The position numbers and the translations under genes were made by a program. DNA of 38,250 bases from a virus, in IMG/VR virus record IMGVR_UViG_3300019776_000417, positions 1 to 38,250 of that record. One strand, given 5' to 3'. This document shows, one piece after another, positions 6,482 to 14,694 of this stretch (positions within the stretch are counted from its first letter, which is position 1; every line of letters begins with the position of its first letter). Below the pieces are notes generated by a model. It searched no databases. It was not told the origin of the DNA and worked only from the letters and a program-made list of their open reading frames with translations.

Positions 6482-7215
6482 CCCTCCAGCGCCGCAACCC
6501 GAGCGCGCAGCGATTGCAGCTCGGCGATGATATTGGCGATGAACTCGGCGCTGCCGTACTCCATCGCCTGGTACACCGGCCGGCCGTCCACACCAACGGC
6601 GTCCTTCTGGCCGACAACCGACCCCGGGGAGACGGCCTGTACCTCATGCGCGAGAAAGCCGACACCCTGCTCGCCGTTGGACTTCCACACCCACCGCTTC
6701 GGCTGCAGGCCATCGATGAACGCCCCGCTGCCGGTCAGCGGCGCCACTGCGTCCTTGAGCCGGTAGTCGGATGATGTGTTGTACGCCGTGGCGGCGCCGC
6801 TCGATGTGATAGAGCCCACGGTAGCGCCGTTGTAGCTCCACAGTGCATACGTAGCAGTGCCTGACGCGACTGTGAAGTTGGCGCCGAATGCCACGCCAGA
6901 CGTCGCTGTCAGCCTCGCGCCGAATCCGTACTTGTTGGTGCTGGCGACGTTGGCATTGATGAGCGTGTCGTTGGCCGCAACGGTCTGGCTGGTGGTGGTG
7001 TTGGCCAGCAGCGAGCCGGCCGACGAGTAGCCGCCGGCCGTGGCGTTGCCGGTGACGTTGAGCGACCCCGTGACTTCGCCGACGACGGCGGCCGGCACCA
7101 TCAGATTGAAGGCCGCCGACCAGGCCGGAAGCGCAGCGAAGAAGGTATCTGCGCGAGCCGCGAAGTTGGCCGGGTCCGAACGGGTGGGCGGCGTGGGCAG
7201 GGTGGGCAGTGCCAT
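6478..7215 (-). CDS. Tail fibre/tip protein with C-terminal S74 chaperone, 245 aa
   Basis: The protein has a short Pro/Ala N-terminal attachment region and a repetitive beta-rich shaft rich in Ser, Thr, Asn and Gly (about 45-140). The C-terminal intramolecular chaperone of the peptidase S74 family follows. The S74 signature is visible: SSDYRLKD, with Ser149 and Lys154 as the expected self-cleavage dyad, then LQPKRWVWK, GFLAHEVQAV and a C-terminal trimerising helix (IIAELQSLRARVAALEG). In the family the chaperone folds the trimeric fibre and then cuts itself off, leaving a mature shaft of about 148 residues. That is short for a receptor-binding fibre. It overlaps both neighbours by a few bases. 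Confidence 0.9.
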   Translation of the reverse strand: MALPTLPTPPTRSDPANFAARADTFFAALPAWSAAFNLMVPAAVVGEVTGSLNVTGNATAGGYSSAGSLLANTTTSQTVAANDTLINANVASTNKYGFGARLTATSGVAFGANFTVASGTATYALWSYNGATVGSITSSGAATAYNTSSDYRLKDAVAPLTGSGAFIDGLQPKRWVWKSNGEQGVGFLAHEVQAVSPGSVVGQKDAVGVDGRPVYQAMEYGSAEFIANIIAELQSLRARVAALEG

Positions 7216-8102
7216 CAGGTGAGTCCTTCAAGTTCAAGGCTGCACAGGCAGCGGGTGGCGTAGGCGATGGTGATCCCGAAATCTCGATACCACCCATAGA
7301 CGACGATGGGCGCGTAGTCGGCGCCGTTGGCAGGGATGTAGACCGCGGGGGTCGCCCGCAGGTCGGACAGCAGGCGCTGCGCGCTGGCCAGCTCGGCCAG
7401 GGTCAGCATCACATCGACAGTGAGGCGCCGCGCATAGGCGCGCTTGATGAAGGTGACGGTGCCGAACTCATCGGTTTCCTTCTTGCTGTAGTCGCTGATG
7501 CCCAGGCGCGGCCCCATCAGCGTGCCGCCCAGCTCGTACACCTCGCCGAACACCAGCGCGCCGCACGCTGCGGCAGTGCCGTTGACGGTGACCGTGATCT
7601 GTGCCGAGTACGGCGGCAGGTCCGACAGCACCCACTCGGTCTGCTGCCTGAATGGCGAGAAGGTGTACTGATACCAGTCGCTGACGATGGCGGCATCCAG
7701 CGACACCGCGGCGGTGTAGACCACGGTGGCCGAGTCGGTGTCGTACACCGAAACCGATGCATCGGACCCCTGCAAGCCGATGAGTGCGAGCCCGCTAGAT
7801 CGGCCGGGCGCGACAGTGACCGCAATCGACGTCGCCTGCTTTGTTGCCGTGCTGACCTCGCTGTCGAACATGGACCATCTGTTGGTCGGGCCGATGTCCT
7901 GCCAGTTCACGGTGTCTGACTCTGGCGCGGTGGCCGTGGTGCCGGCCACCAGCCGCTGGTAGATGCGGTGCGTGCTGGTGCGGATGACCTTGGCGCCCAG
8001 CGTGTAGGCCGTCGCGCTGTTCCAGGCGGCGAAGTCGGTCTCTGGGACGTTGCTGCTGATGAGCATGGCGCCTGTCAGCGTGGTGGGCTTGATGATCTTC
8101 AT
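7215..8102 (-). CDS. Phage tail protein downstream of the tape measure, 295 aa
   Basis: The opening (MKIIKPTTLTGAMLISSNVPETD) and the block SDYSKKETDEFGTVTFIKRAYA match a conserved tail protein of siphoviruses from Pseudomonas and Burkholderia that always follows the tape-measure gene. The N-terminal 70 residues contain a small aromatic module (FAAWNSATAYTLGAKVI, then RIYQRLVAG) resembling a carbohydrate-binding chitin-binding type 3 fold. The rest is beta-rich. Its likely place is the tail tip or distal tail, where it could touch the host surface. It overlaps the tape-measure stop by 4 bases. Confidence 0.82.
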   Translation of the reverse strand: MKIIKPTTLTGAMLISSNVPETDFAAWNSATAYTLGAKVIRTSTHRIYQRLVAGTTATAPESDTVNWQDIGPTNRWSMFDSEVSTATKQATSIAVTVAPGRSSGLALIGLQGSDASVSVYDTDSATVVYTAAVSLDAAIVSDWYQYTFSPFRQQTEWVLSDLPPYSAQITVTVNGTAAACGALVFGEVYELGGTLMGPRLGISDYSKKETDEFGTVTFIKRAYARRLTVDVMLTLAELASAQRLLSDLRATPAVYIPANGADYAPIVVYGWYRDFGITIAYATRCLCSLELEGLT

Positions 8103-11100
8103 GCAGGCACCGTGGCAAGGGGTTGATCGGCTTCGGTGCGCACCAGCAGGCCGCGCCCGTCCCAGTCGGTATGCAGCCGCGAAATCTTGGCGGTGTAGCT
8201 GGCCGTGGCCCGCGACTCATCGCGCAGCCCCACCAGTTCCTCGCGCAACGCCACCAGCTCGGAAAGCAGCGCCTTCTGGTCTGCCGCGGCGGCATCCGTC
8301 AGGCTGGTGGTAGCCGCCAGGGTGGGCGCCACGACTTCCGCTGTGGTTGCTGTCAGCGCAGTGGTCGTGCTGACCCCGGCCGTCTTGAGCTGCTCCAGAC
8401 GCTGCTCTGCGGCGGCGGCCTCGCTGTCGCCAACGGCTCGCACCAGGTCGGCCGTCTGGCTCAGGCTAGCTGCCACTTGCGAGCGAACCAGGGTCAACTG
8501 CTGGGCGCTGGTGGCTCCGGCCGCGGCCATTTCGAGGACGGTGCGCGACAGCTCGGGCAGCGACTGCGCAGCTGACTGATCCCCCGCGCGAGCCTTGGCG
8601 GTTGCGATGGCGAACTGCGCCTGCGCGCCGGCCAGGGTGGTGGCTTGCGCTGCGTTCAGGCCCCGGATGCGCTTCACTTCGTCGGCGATGGTGTCGCCAA
8701 CGGACTGCCACGCATCCCGCAGCGCCCCAGCCGCGTCGGCGGCACCCTGCGCGTCCTGCAGCGCGTTGATGCGCTCCTGTAGCGCTCGGTTGGCCGGCTC
8801 AAGGGCCGCAAGCTCGCGGGCGCGAAGCTCGGCGGTGTTGCCCTGGAGTTGCAGCAGCTCGTTTTCAAGGGCAGTGCGCTGGTCGGCAATCGCGGCCTGC
8901 AGGGCGGCCTGGTCTTGCTGCGCGGTGGCCGCCTCGCCCAGCGCGTCGATCTGCGCCTTGATGGCGGCGTTGTAGTCGTAGGCGGCGATGGCCGCTGCTG
9001 CATCGGTGGCGGTCAGGCCGGCGGTGATCTTGGCCAGGTCTTGCTGCCGTGCCAGGGCCTTGGCCTGTGCACCCTGGCCCTGCGCGGTCAGCAGCTCGAC
9101 GTCAAGCCCGCCGCGGTCGGACATGAGCGTGGCCATGACCTGCTGTGCCGCCTTGGCAGACGCCGCCGTCAAGTCCTCGGCCACACCCGCCACCGAGGCG
9201 AACGCGGGCGACAGTTGCAGCAGCGCGGCATACAGCGCCCGGCCGCCCTCGGTCGTCAAGTCCTGCGCCATCACGAGCGCCTTGTAAGCCTCGCGCGATG
9301 CCGGCACGGTGGTGACGCCCAGGTCGCCGAGCTGCCTGGAAAGCTGCTGTGTGGCGATGGCCGCGCGCTCGGCGTCGGTGTAGAAGGCCGACAGGAAGCT
9401 GCCGGCCGCCTGGCCGAAGGCGTCAGCGCTTCCGAATGCCGACTCCAGCGCCACCGCCGCCTGGCCGCCTGAGACAGACGCTGCCAGTGTTGACTGGCCC
9501 AGCGCCCGTAGGATGTCATTGGCGTTCGTCAGCGCCGCGCCGACGCGCTCGATGGTCTGTGCAGTCGTCTCGCCGTACTGGCGCAAGGGCTCGACCTGCG
9601 CCGCGAAGGTGGCGACCAGCGCATCGGTATAGCTGCCCAGCGCCTTGACGATGGCGGCTTTGTTGGCCTCGGCATCGGCGCCGATCTTGATCTTGACCTG
9701 TGTCGTCACGCTGGCCAGTTGCTCGGCCGGCAGGCCCAGCGCCGCGCCGAATGCCTTGGTCTGCTCCATCACCGACTTGGATGCGACATCCAAGTATTTG
9801 TTGATGTCGTCGCCCAGCGCCGCGAACTGCGTGTATCGCTTGTCGCTGCGGAACCAGCCGCCCTTCTCCAGCACATCGCGGTATGCCTGACCGGTGAAGT
9901 CGCCGGCCCCGATGCTGCCGCTGATACCGCTGTCGGTGACCTGCGGCGCACCGCGGCCGAACAGGCGCGACAGGCCGCTGGCGCCGCTGAAGATGTTGTT
10001 CCACTTGTCGCTGCCGATGCCCAGGCTGTTGAACAGCCGGGCCGTGAGGAACGACGGCGATGCCGACTCCAGAAACTTGTTGTCTACGCTCTGGACGGTG
10101 AAGCCCTTGCTGTAGGCGTCTGCACTGACCGCGTAGGCGGCAATGGCTGCGGCGACGTAGGGTGCCGCTGCGGCGAAGCTGCTGGCCGCACTGCTGGCGC
10201 CAGACGCCGTGCCTGTGCCCAGGCTTCCGGTGCCGATGCTGCCGCTGATGCTGCCGTATGTGCCCGCCGTGCCGCCGATGGTGCCGTAGGTGCCGCCAGC
10301 CGCAATGCCGCCGCCAGCCGTGGCCGCCGATCCACCAAAGTACGCCGCCGCGGTGCCGTACGCCTTGTACAGCGCCGATCCGGCCGAGTAGATCGACCCC
10401 AGTGAACCTAGCGACCCGGCCGTTCCGCCGTTGGCCGCCTGCGCCAGGCCGAGCGCACTGGTCACGTAGTTGGTGCCCGTCTGCACCACGGCCTGCACCA
10501 CCGGGCGCAGCACCATGGTCTTGAACATGTTCACCACCGTATCGCGCAGGTTCTCGGCGAAGCTCTTGCCGCTCTCGAACCCCCGCAGCAGGGCATCGGT
10601 GAGTGACTTGTTCAGGTCGTCGGTCCACTTGCGGGTGGCATCGCGCGACTCCTTGCCGCCGATCTGGCTGACAAGCTCGCGCCGGGCGTCGATCTCGCGC
10701 TGGATGGTCAGCACTGCCGCCTCGTTGCCCATCATGGCGGCCTGCTGTTCCTGCAGGCGGGCGATGGTGACCAGCTCGATAGCCTGCTTCAGGCTGAGTT
10801 CGCCATCCACCACCAGCAGCGTGGCCGCTTCCTCGTCGCGCAGGGCCTGCAGTTGCTTTTCAGCGGAATCTCCGCCGCGGCCCAGGTCGGCCAGGGACTG
10901 CGCGTAGGACTTGGCGGCCTCCTTGGCGATTTCTCCGCGGCGCTTGGTGGCGGCGGCCAGGTCTTCTTCCTGCTGGGCCAGTGAGGCGGCGTACAGGATT
11001 TGTTCCTGCTGCTGCCGGCTGTAGGTGGCCCAGGTGGGGGATGCCTGAATCTCGCGCAGCTTGGCCTGTGTCTTGGTCAGCTCGTCGGCTTTGGATGAGG

Positions 11101-12730
11101 CGTCGAGCGCGATGCGCCCTAGGTCTTCCATGCCCTTGGCGTAGGACTTCAGGGCCTCGGTGTCGAAGGGGTTGGCGTTGACCTTGGTCGCCTTGTCTGC
11201 GTACTTGTCGCGGATGGCGCTGATCTGCTTTTCAATCTCGGCCCGGGTCTTGCCGGCCGCCAGCCCAACGGCCTCGGCCTTGGCAATCTCACGGGCGGCC
11301 TGCTGCTGCTTGGTCAGGTACTTGTCGGTTTCCTTGTCCCACTCGACGCCGGCCTTGACCGATGCAGCGCGCTGGGCTGCGGCGTCTGCGCTGCGCTGCT
11401 CCAGCCGAACCTGTTCCTGCAGGTAAGCCTGACGGTCGATCAGGCGGCGGCGCTCGGCCTCGATGAGCGCGCGGCGGTCGCCGTCCACGCGAAGATTGCC
11501 GACGCCTGCATCGAAGCCGGCAATCTGCTTGCCGATGGCGCTGATCTGCTGCTGCAGGGTGTCTGCCCGGCCGATGTCCAATGCGGCATCGACAGCGCCC
11601 TTGGTGGCCGACTTGATGGCGAGCCATGTGCGCTCCACCAGGCCCAGCGTCTGCAGCAGCTGCGGTGAGCGCTGCTCGACTGCATCCGCGTAGGCCACCT
11701 GAGCCACGCGCGCAGCCTCCACCGTGCGCCCCTGATCCTCCAGCGCCTTGATCTGCTTGTAGACGCTGGCCGTCAGGAAGTTGGTCGATTCGTTGAGCTT
11801 GAGCGATGCGGCCAGGGGCTCCTTGCCGAGGTTGGCGAATGCCTTGGCGGTTTCCTCGGCCGCCGGGCCGCCGACCTGCTCCAGCCGCAACGCGGCGGCG
11901 GTGAAGCGCTCCAGACTGCCGGCGCCGACCAGCCCGCTGGCGGCCATCTGGTTGAGCACCTCGGCCGCCCTGCCCTGCGTGCCGCTGCCGAGTGCGCGCA
12001 CCGCCGCGGCCATGTCGCTGAGCTGGCCCGCGGTGACGCCGGCCACCTGGCCCGAGAGGATGACGGTGCGCTGAAACTCCTTCGCCTCAGCCGATCCCAT
12101 GCTGTAGGCCACGGCCAAGCCAGCGCCGGCCGCCGCGGCAACGGTGAAGGGGTTCACCAAGCCGAGGACGTAGCCACCCAGCGCCCGGGCGGCCGAGCCG
12201 GCGCCGCCGAACATGTCCTTGAGCTGCCCGCCCTGTTGCAGGAACACGGTGAGCGGCGCTTGCCCGCCCTGCAGACTGGTGATGATGTCGGTGAACTGCG
12301 CCGGCACGCCGCGCAGCGCGGCGGCAGTCTGCTTCGCGCTCACGCCCATGCGGTCGAGCCCGCTGGATGCGACACGCTGCGCGGCCTCGGCCTGGCGGAG
12401 CTGGTCGAGGTAGGGCTTGAGCGCGTCGGTGTTGGCGCCGCGCTGGTTGGCCAGCACCTCGAAATAGCCAGACGTGCCGCGCTCGCCGGCTTTCATCGCC
12501 GCGGTGGTGCGCTCGATGCTGCCGATGATGCTCTTGGTGGCGCGGTCCAGCTTGCCGGCCGCCTGCTCGCCACCGGCGCCGATGCCGTCGATCCCCTTGG
12601 CCGCGTCCTGCCCCGCCTTGCCGACAACCTGCGCGGTGTCGCGGGCAGCGTCCTTGATCGCGTCGAAGCCCTTGCGGGCGCCGGACGAGTCAACCTCGCT
12701 GGCGAGCTGTACCTTGCGGGTGTCGGTCAT
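8099..12730 (-). CDS. Tail tape measure protein, 1543 aa
   Basis: At 1543 residues this is the longest gene, placed directly after the tail chaperones as the tape measure always is. The N-terminal 130 residues are helical (RKVQLASEVDSSGARKGFDAI). The prophage tail-length region follows, with GVPAQFTDIITSLQGG and LTVFLQQGGQLKDMFGG, then a hydrophobic patch (LGGYVLGLVNPFTVAAAAGAG) that could be membrane-interacting. Long coiled coils follow, then a Gly/Ala/Ser-rich segment near residues 760-850 and a helical C-terminus. In the family, length sets tail length, at roughly 0.15 nm per residue, so a tail near 200-230 nm would be expected. No lysozyme or peptidase domain is evident. Its ATG at 12730 follows the frameshifted chaperone ORF by 11 bases. 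Confidence 0.95.
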   Translation of the reverse strand: MTDTRKVQLASEVDSSGARKGFDAIKDAARDTAQVVGKAGQDAAKGIDGIGAGGEQAAGKLDRATKSIIGSIERTTAAMKAGERGTSGYFEVLANQRGANTDALKPYLDQLRQAEAAQRVASSGLDRMGVSAKQTAAALRGVPAQFTDIITSLQGGQAPLTVFLQQGGQLKDMFGGAGSAARALGGYVLGLVNPFTVAAAAGAGLAVAYSMGSAEAKEFQRTVILSGQVAGVTAGQLSDMAAAVRALGSGTQGRAAEVLNQMAASGLVGAGSLERFTAAALRLEQVGGPAAEETAKAFANLGKEPLAASLKLNESTNFLTASVYKQIKALEDQGRTVEAARVAQVAYADAVEQRSPQLLQTLGLVERTWLAIKSATKGAVDAALDIGRADTLQQQISAIGKQIAGFDAGVGNLRVDGDRRALIEAERRRLIDRQAYLQEQVRLEQRSADAAAQRAASVKAGVEWDKETDKYLTKQQQAAREIAKAEAVGLAAGKTRAEIEKQISAIRDKYADKATKVNANPFDTEALKSYAKGMEDLGRIALDASSKADELTKTQAKLREIQASPTWATYSRQQQEQILYAASLAQQEEDLAAATKRRGEIAKEAAKSYAQSLADLGRGGDSAEKQLQALRDEEAATLLVVDGELSLKQAIELVTIARLQEQQAAMMGNEAAVLTIQREIDARRELVSQIGGKESRDATRKWTDDLNKSLTDALLRGFESGKSFAENLRDTVVNMFKTMVLRPVVQAVVQTGTNYVTSALGLAQAANGGTAGSLGSLGSIYSAGSALYKAYGTAAAYFGGSAATAGGGIAAGGTYGTIGGTAGTYGSISGSIGTGSLGTGTASGASSAASSFAAAAPYVAAAIAAYAVSADAYSKGFTVQSVDNKFLESASPSFLTARLFNSLGIGSDKWNNIFSGASGLSRLFGRGAPQVTDSGISGSIGAGDFTGQAYRDVLEKGGWFRSDKRYTQFAALGDDINKYLDVASKSVMEQTKAFGAALGLPAEQLASVTTQVKIKIGADAEANKAAIVKALGSYTDALVATFAAQVEPLRQYGETTAQTIERVGAALTNANDILRALGQSTLAASVSGGQAAVALESAFGSADAFGQAAGSFLSAFYTDAERAAIATQQLSRQLGDLGVTTVPASREAYKALVMAQDLTTEGGRALYAALLQLSPAFASVAGVAEDLTAASAKAAQQVMATLMSDRGGLDVELLTAQGQGAQAKALARQQDLAKITAGLTATDAAAAIAAYDYNAAIKAQIDALGEAATAQQDQAALQAAIADQRTALENELLQLQGNTAELRARELAALEPANRALQERINALQDAQGAADAAGALRDAWQSVGDTIADEVKRIRGLNAAQATTLAGAQAQFAIATAKARAGDQSAAQSLPELSRTVLEMAAAGATSAQQLTLVRSQVAASLSQTADLVRAVGDSEAAAAEQRLEQLKTAGVSTTTALTATTAEVVAPTLAATTSLTDAAAADQKALLSELVALREELVGLRDESRATASYTAKISRLHTDWDGRGLLVRTEADQPLATVPA

Positions 12731-12741
12731 GTGTGGGCTTC

Positions 12742-13448
12742 TCAGGTGGCGGCCATCTGCAGCAGCGCAGCGGCCTCGATGACGCGGATGTCATCGAACA
12801 GGTCTTGCCAGGTGTCATCGTCCAGCCGCATGCGGTCCATGCGCAGGAACAAGGCGGTGTAGTCAAGTGCCACACGCCCACCCATCGGAGCAATGCGCCA
12901 CTGTCCGCTGACCTCTGCGTACAGGCACCAGGCCGGCCAGTTCTCGGGCCACACCTCTACGGGGTCTGTTTCGTAGTCGGCTGGCGAGAACCCGGCCTGC
13001 TCCATCTCGGCCAGTGTGGGCAGCTTCTCGTGTGCGGCTGCTGCTGCCGCCTTCAGTTTCCCAGCCGCCCCTCGGTGATGGCGGCGCGGTAGTCGTTGAT
13101 GATCGCCAGCGCAACGCCCGGCAGCTCGTCGCACATGCGCACCACCGCATCGCGGCTGAACTCGTCATCGAGGTTCCAGCCGTCCACGATCTGCAGGATG
13201 TAGTCGGCGTTGGTGTCGCGGGTCTTCTCCAGCGCCTGCTGCAGGCTGAAGGCGACATCCTCATCGGCAGCGCTGGCTGGCGGCGCCACCTTGGCGGCGT
13301 CCACCAGGCCGTCGACAAACGCCCCGAACTCGGTGCGGGTGCGGTAGATGAACGAGAGCTGCATCGTGCCGGTGCCGCCCTCGGGCAGCGCCACGCTGAT
13401 GGTGTGCTTGAACGACTTCGGGCGCTTGCCCAGGATGATCTTGGCCAT
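12742..13448 (-). CDS. Tail assembly chaperone, -1 frameshift fusion (GT type), about 235 aa
   Basis: The long form starts at ATG 13448, shifts -1 at the slippery heptamer 13056-13062 and continues to the stop at 12742. The downstream frame has no credible start of its own. Its first meaningful residues (KLKAAAAAAHEKLP) begin exactly at the heptamer. The extension contains EMEQAGFSPADYETDPVEVWPENWPAW, the pattern of DUF1799-type proteins that form the T part of GT chaperones. In lambda-like phages G and GT keep the tape measure soluble and recruit tail-tube subunits in a fixed ratio. The fusion is 131 residues plus about 104. Both the position before the tape measure and the sequence support the call. 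Confidence 0.88.
13034..13062 (-). promoter_or_regulatory. Programmed -1 ribosomal frameshift site GGGAAAC with downstream hairpin
   Basis: On the coding strand the zero-frame codons are CTG GGA AAC TGA, so G GGA AAC fits X XXY YYZ at 13062-13056. A -1 slip gives GGG AAA C and enters the open T frame. Five bases after the heptamer, GCGGC (13050-13046) can pair with GCCGC (13038-13034) across a 7-base loop, a plausible stimulator. The zero-frame stop follows the slip site immediately. Lambda uses GGGAAAG at the same place in its G-T genes. Confidence 0.9.
13053..13448 (-). CDS. Tail assembly chaperone, zero-frame form (G type), 131 aa
   Basis: The ORF starts with MAKIILGKRPKSFKHTISV and ends at TGA 13055-13053, which touches the slippery site. 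It has the expected alpha/beta pattern of tail assembly chaperones, and its partner reading frame follows directly. It would be the abundant form; a minority of ribosomes make the longer GT product. ATG 13448 is the only good start, with AAGGAA about 10 bases upstream. Longer ORF versions run into the hairpin-rich gap after the tail-tube gene. Confidence 0.9.
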   Translation of the reverse strand: MAKIILGKRPKSFKHTISVALPEGGTGTMQLSFIYRTRTEFGAFVDGLVDAAKVAPPASAADEDVAFSLQQALEKTRDTNADYILQIVDGWNLDDEFSRDAVVRMCDELPGVALAIINDYRAAITEGRLGN

Positions 13449-13458
13449 GTGGGGTTCC

Positions 13459-13504
13459 TTCGCGGGGAGTAGGTGCCCGTGCCCAGCCGGGCCTCTCCCG
13501 CGAA
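13459..13504. other. Hairpin in the tail-tube/tail-chaperone gap
   Basis: TTCGCGGGGAG (13459-13469) pairs with CTCCCGCGAA (13495-13504) with one bulged G. The enclosed segment can form a smaller GC hairpin. It lies just upstream of the chaperone ribosome site, in the 113-base gap after the tail-tube gene. A second palindrome, CCCGGCCGGG, is at 13513-13522. There is no T-run, so it is more likely an mRNA stability or processing structure that lowers chaperone expression relative to the tail tube. That role is inference. Confidence 0.5.
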
Positions 13505-13561
13505 GAAGAGAACCCGGCCGGGCCGGTGCTGGGGTGGGGCCAGGCTGCGCCGGCCCGTCAA

Positions 13562-14209
13562 TCAGGAGGCGTAGCGGGTCAGGCGGTTGTTGCCCGAGAA
13601 CGCGCAGGTCACGCGGTTGATTTGGCCGTCCTGCAGGCGGATCGACTCGTTCAGCGCCACCGTGCACGGCTGGTAGACCTTGGAGCCCGAGCGGGTGACC
13701 ATGATCAGGCAGGTGTCGGTCTGCACCTCGGTCAGCGACTTCAGCACGGTGTAGCCGGCGTTGCCGATGGCGTCGGCGTCAAGCTCCATCGTGTAGTTGG
13801 TGGCCGCGAAGCCGTCGTTGATCGAGTATTCGACGTCCGACTCGACGAACTTGTAGTTCACCGTCTTCGGGTCGCCACCGCTCGACTGGGGGTTCATCAC
13901 GGTGGTGATCTGGGTCTGTGCGGTGATCTTGCGCACCGTACCCACGCCAGAGCCGGCCGGGAAGAAGGTGGTGTTGGTAGTGTCCTGGCCTTCGATGACG
14001 AAGCTGTCGGTGGTCACCGACTTGATGCGGTACACCCGCTTGTTCAGGCGCCCCCAGCCCGACGACATTTCCACGATGTCGCCGTTGGTGTAGCCGTGTG
14101 CCGTGCTGCCGACAACGGCTTCAGCGGCGTTGCTGACAGAGATCACCGTCTTGGCGGTGGCGTAGGCGGACGCGATAAAAAACGTCGTCCCGGTCGGTAC
14201 TTGTGCCAT
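13562..14209 (-). CDS. Major tail tube protein, 215 aa
   Basis: The gene lies between the tail-completion gene and the chaperones, the fixed place of the major tail protein. The sequence is beta-rich and Thr/Ser/Gly/Asn-rich with few charged helices. It includes an insertion (AAEAVVGSTAHGYTNGDIVEMSSGWGRLNKRVYRIKSV) that looks like a small beta-barrel decoration. The second half (VNYKFVESDVEYSINDGF, NYTMELDADAIGNAGYTVL) fits the tube-forming beta-sandwich. In the virion it stacks into hexameric rings around the tape measure. The ribosome site is strong (GAAAGGGG). An intrinsic terminator lies 60 bases upstream, so separate control is likely. Confidence 0.88.
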   Translation of the reverse strand: MAQVPTGTTFFIASAYATAKTVISVSNAAEAVVGSTAHGYTNGDIVEMSSGWGRLNKRVYRIKSVTTDSFVIEGQDTTNTTFFPAGSGVGTVRKITAQTQITTVMNPQSSGGDPKTVNYKFVESDVEYSINDGFAATNYTMELDADAIGNAGYTVLKSLTEVQTDTCLIMVTRSGSKVYQPCTVALNESIRLQDGQINRVTCAFSGNNRLTRYAS

Positions 14210-14268
14210 GTCTGGCCCCTTTCAGTGGTGGTGCCCTTGCGGGCGTTGCTTCGCCCGAGACGGGCAAG

Positions 14269-14300
14269 AAAAAACCGCCAGCCGGTTGCCCGGCGGCGGT
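14269..14300 (-). terminator. Intrinsic terminator ahead of the tail-tube gene
   Basis: On the minus strand, ACCGCCGCCGG pairs with CCGGCTGGCGGT (one bulge) around a GCAA loop and runs into six T residues (plus-strand A-tract 14269-14274). It falls between the tail-completion gene and the tail-tube gene. Transcripts from the head operon would be trimmed here, or passed by an antiterminated polymerase. The leader after it contains two more short GC hairpins before the tail-tube start. Confidence 0.85.
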
Positions 14301-14334
14301 TCGTTGGGGTGGCCTTGCGGCCCTGGTCAGCGGC

Positions 14335-14694
14335 TCAGCGTGGAGCCCAGATGTCGAAGTCCTGCATGCAGCCGTACAGCGGCGGCACCATGTCAATTTC
14401 TGCCGTGCCGATGGGCTCGCCGGCTGGCGATGCGGTGAAGGCCGAGGCCGCGCACAGGGCATCCTCGATCTGCCGCACCAGCACCAGCGATGCGCCACGC
14501 GAGCCCGTCCAGACGTTGATCTGCACCATCGTGTGGCGGATGCTGGCCGGGCTGTTGTCGATGAAGCGCAGCGGGCGCCCACCGATGCCCTGGTAGGTGA
14601 TCCAGGGCGCCGCCGTGCCGGCCGGCGCGACGTCTGGGTAGACCCGCGGGCATAGCGTCTTCAGCAGCACCGTGAGGTCGGTTTCCATCGTCAC
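14335..14694 (-). CDS. Tail completion/terminator protein, DUF3168-like, 119 aa
   Basis: Sequence and position fit the DUF3168 tail-completion family. The N-terminal helix METDLTVLLKTLCPRVYPDVAP is followed by the signature PWITYQGIGGRP and strands around TMVQINVWTGSRGASLVLVRQIEDAL. These proteins cap the tail and join it to the connector. The start is ATG 14694 (MTMETD) or ATG 14688 (METD); the first overlaps the preceding stop by 4 bases. It ends 126 bases before the tail-tube start, and that gap holds a terminator. Confidence 0.85.
   Translation of the reverse strand: MTMETDLTVLLKTLCPRVYPDVAPAGTAAPWITYQGIGGRPLRFIDNSPASIRHTMVQINVWTGSRGASLVLVRQIEDALCAASAFTASPAGEPIGTAEIDMVPPLYGCMQDFDIWAPR

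Noticed and set aside
9516-10628. A 370-codon minus-strand frame inside the tape-measure gene
   Set aside because: It overlaps the tape-measure gene on the same strand in another frame, is Arg/Gly/His/Gln-rich and has no start context.
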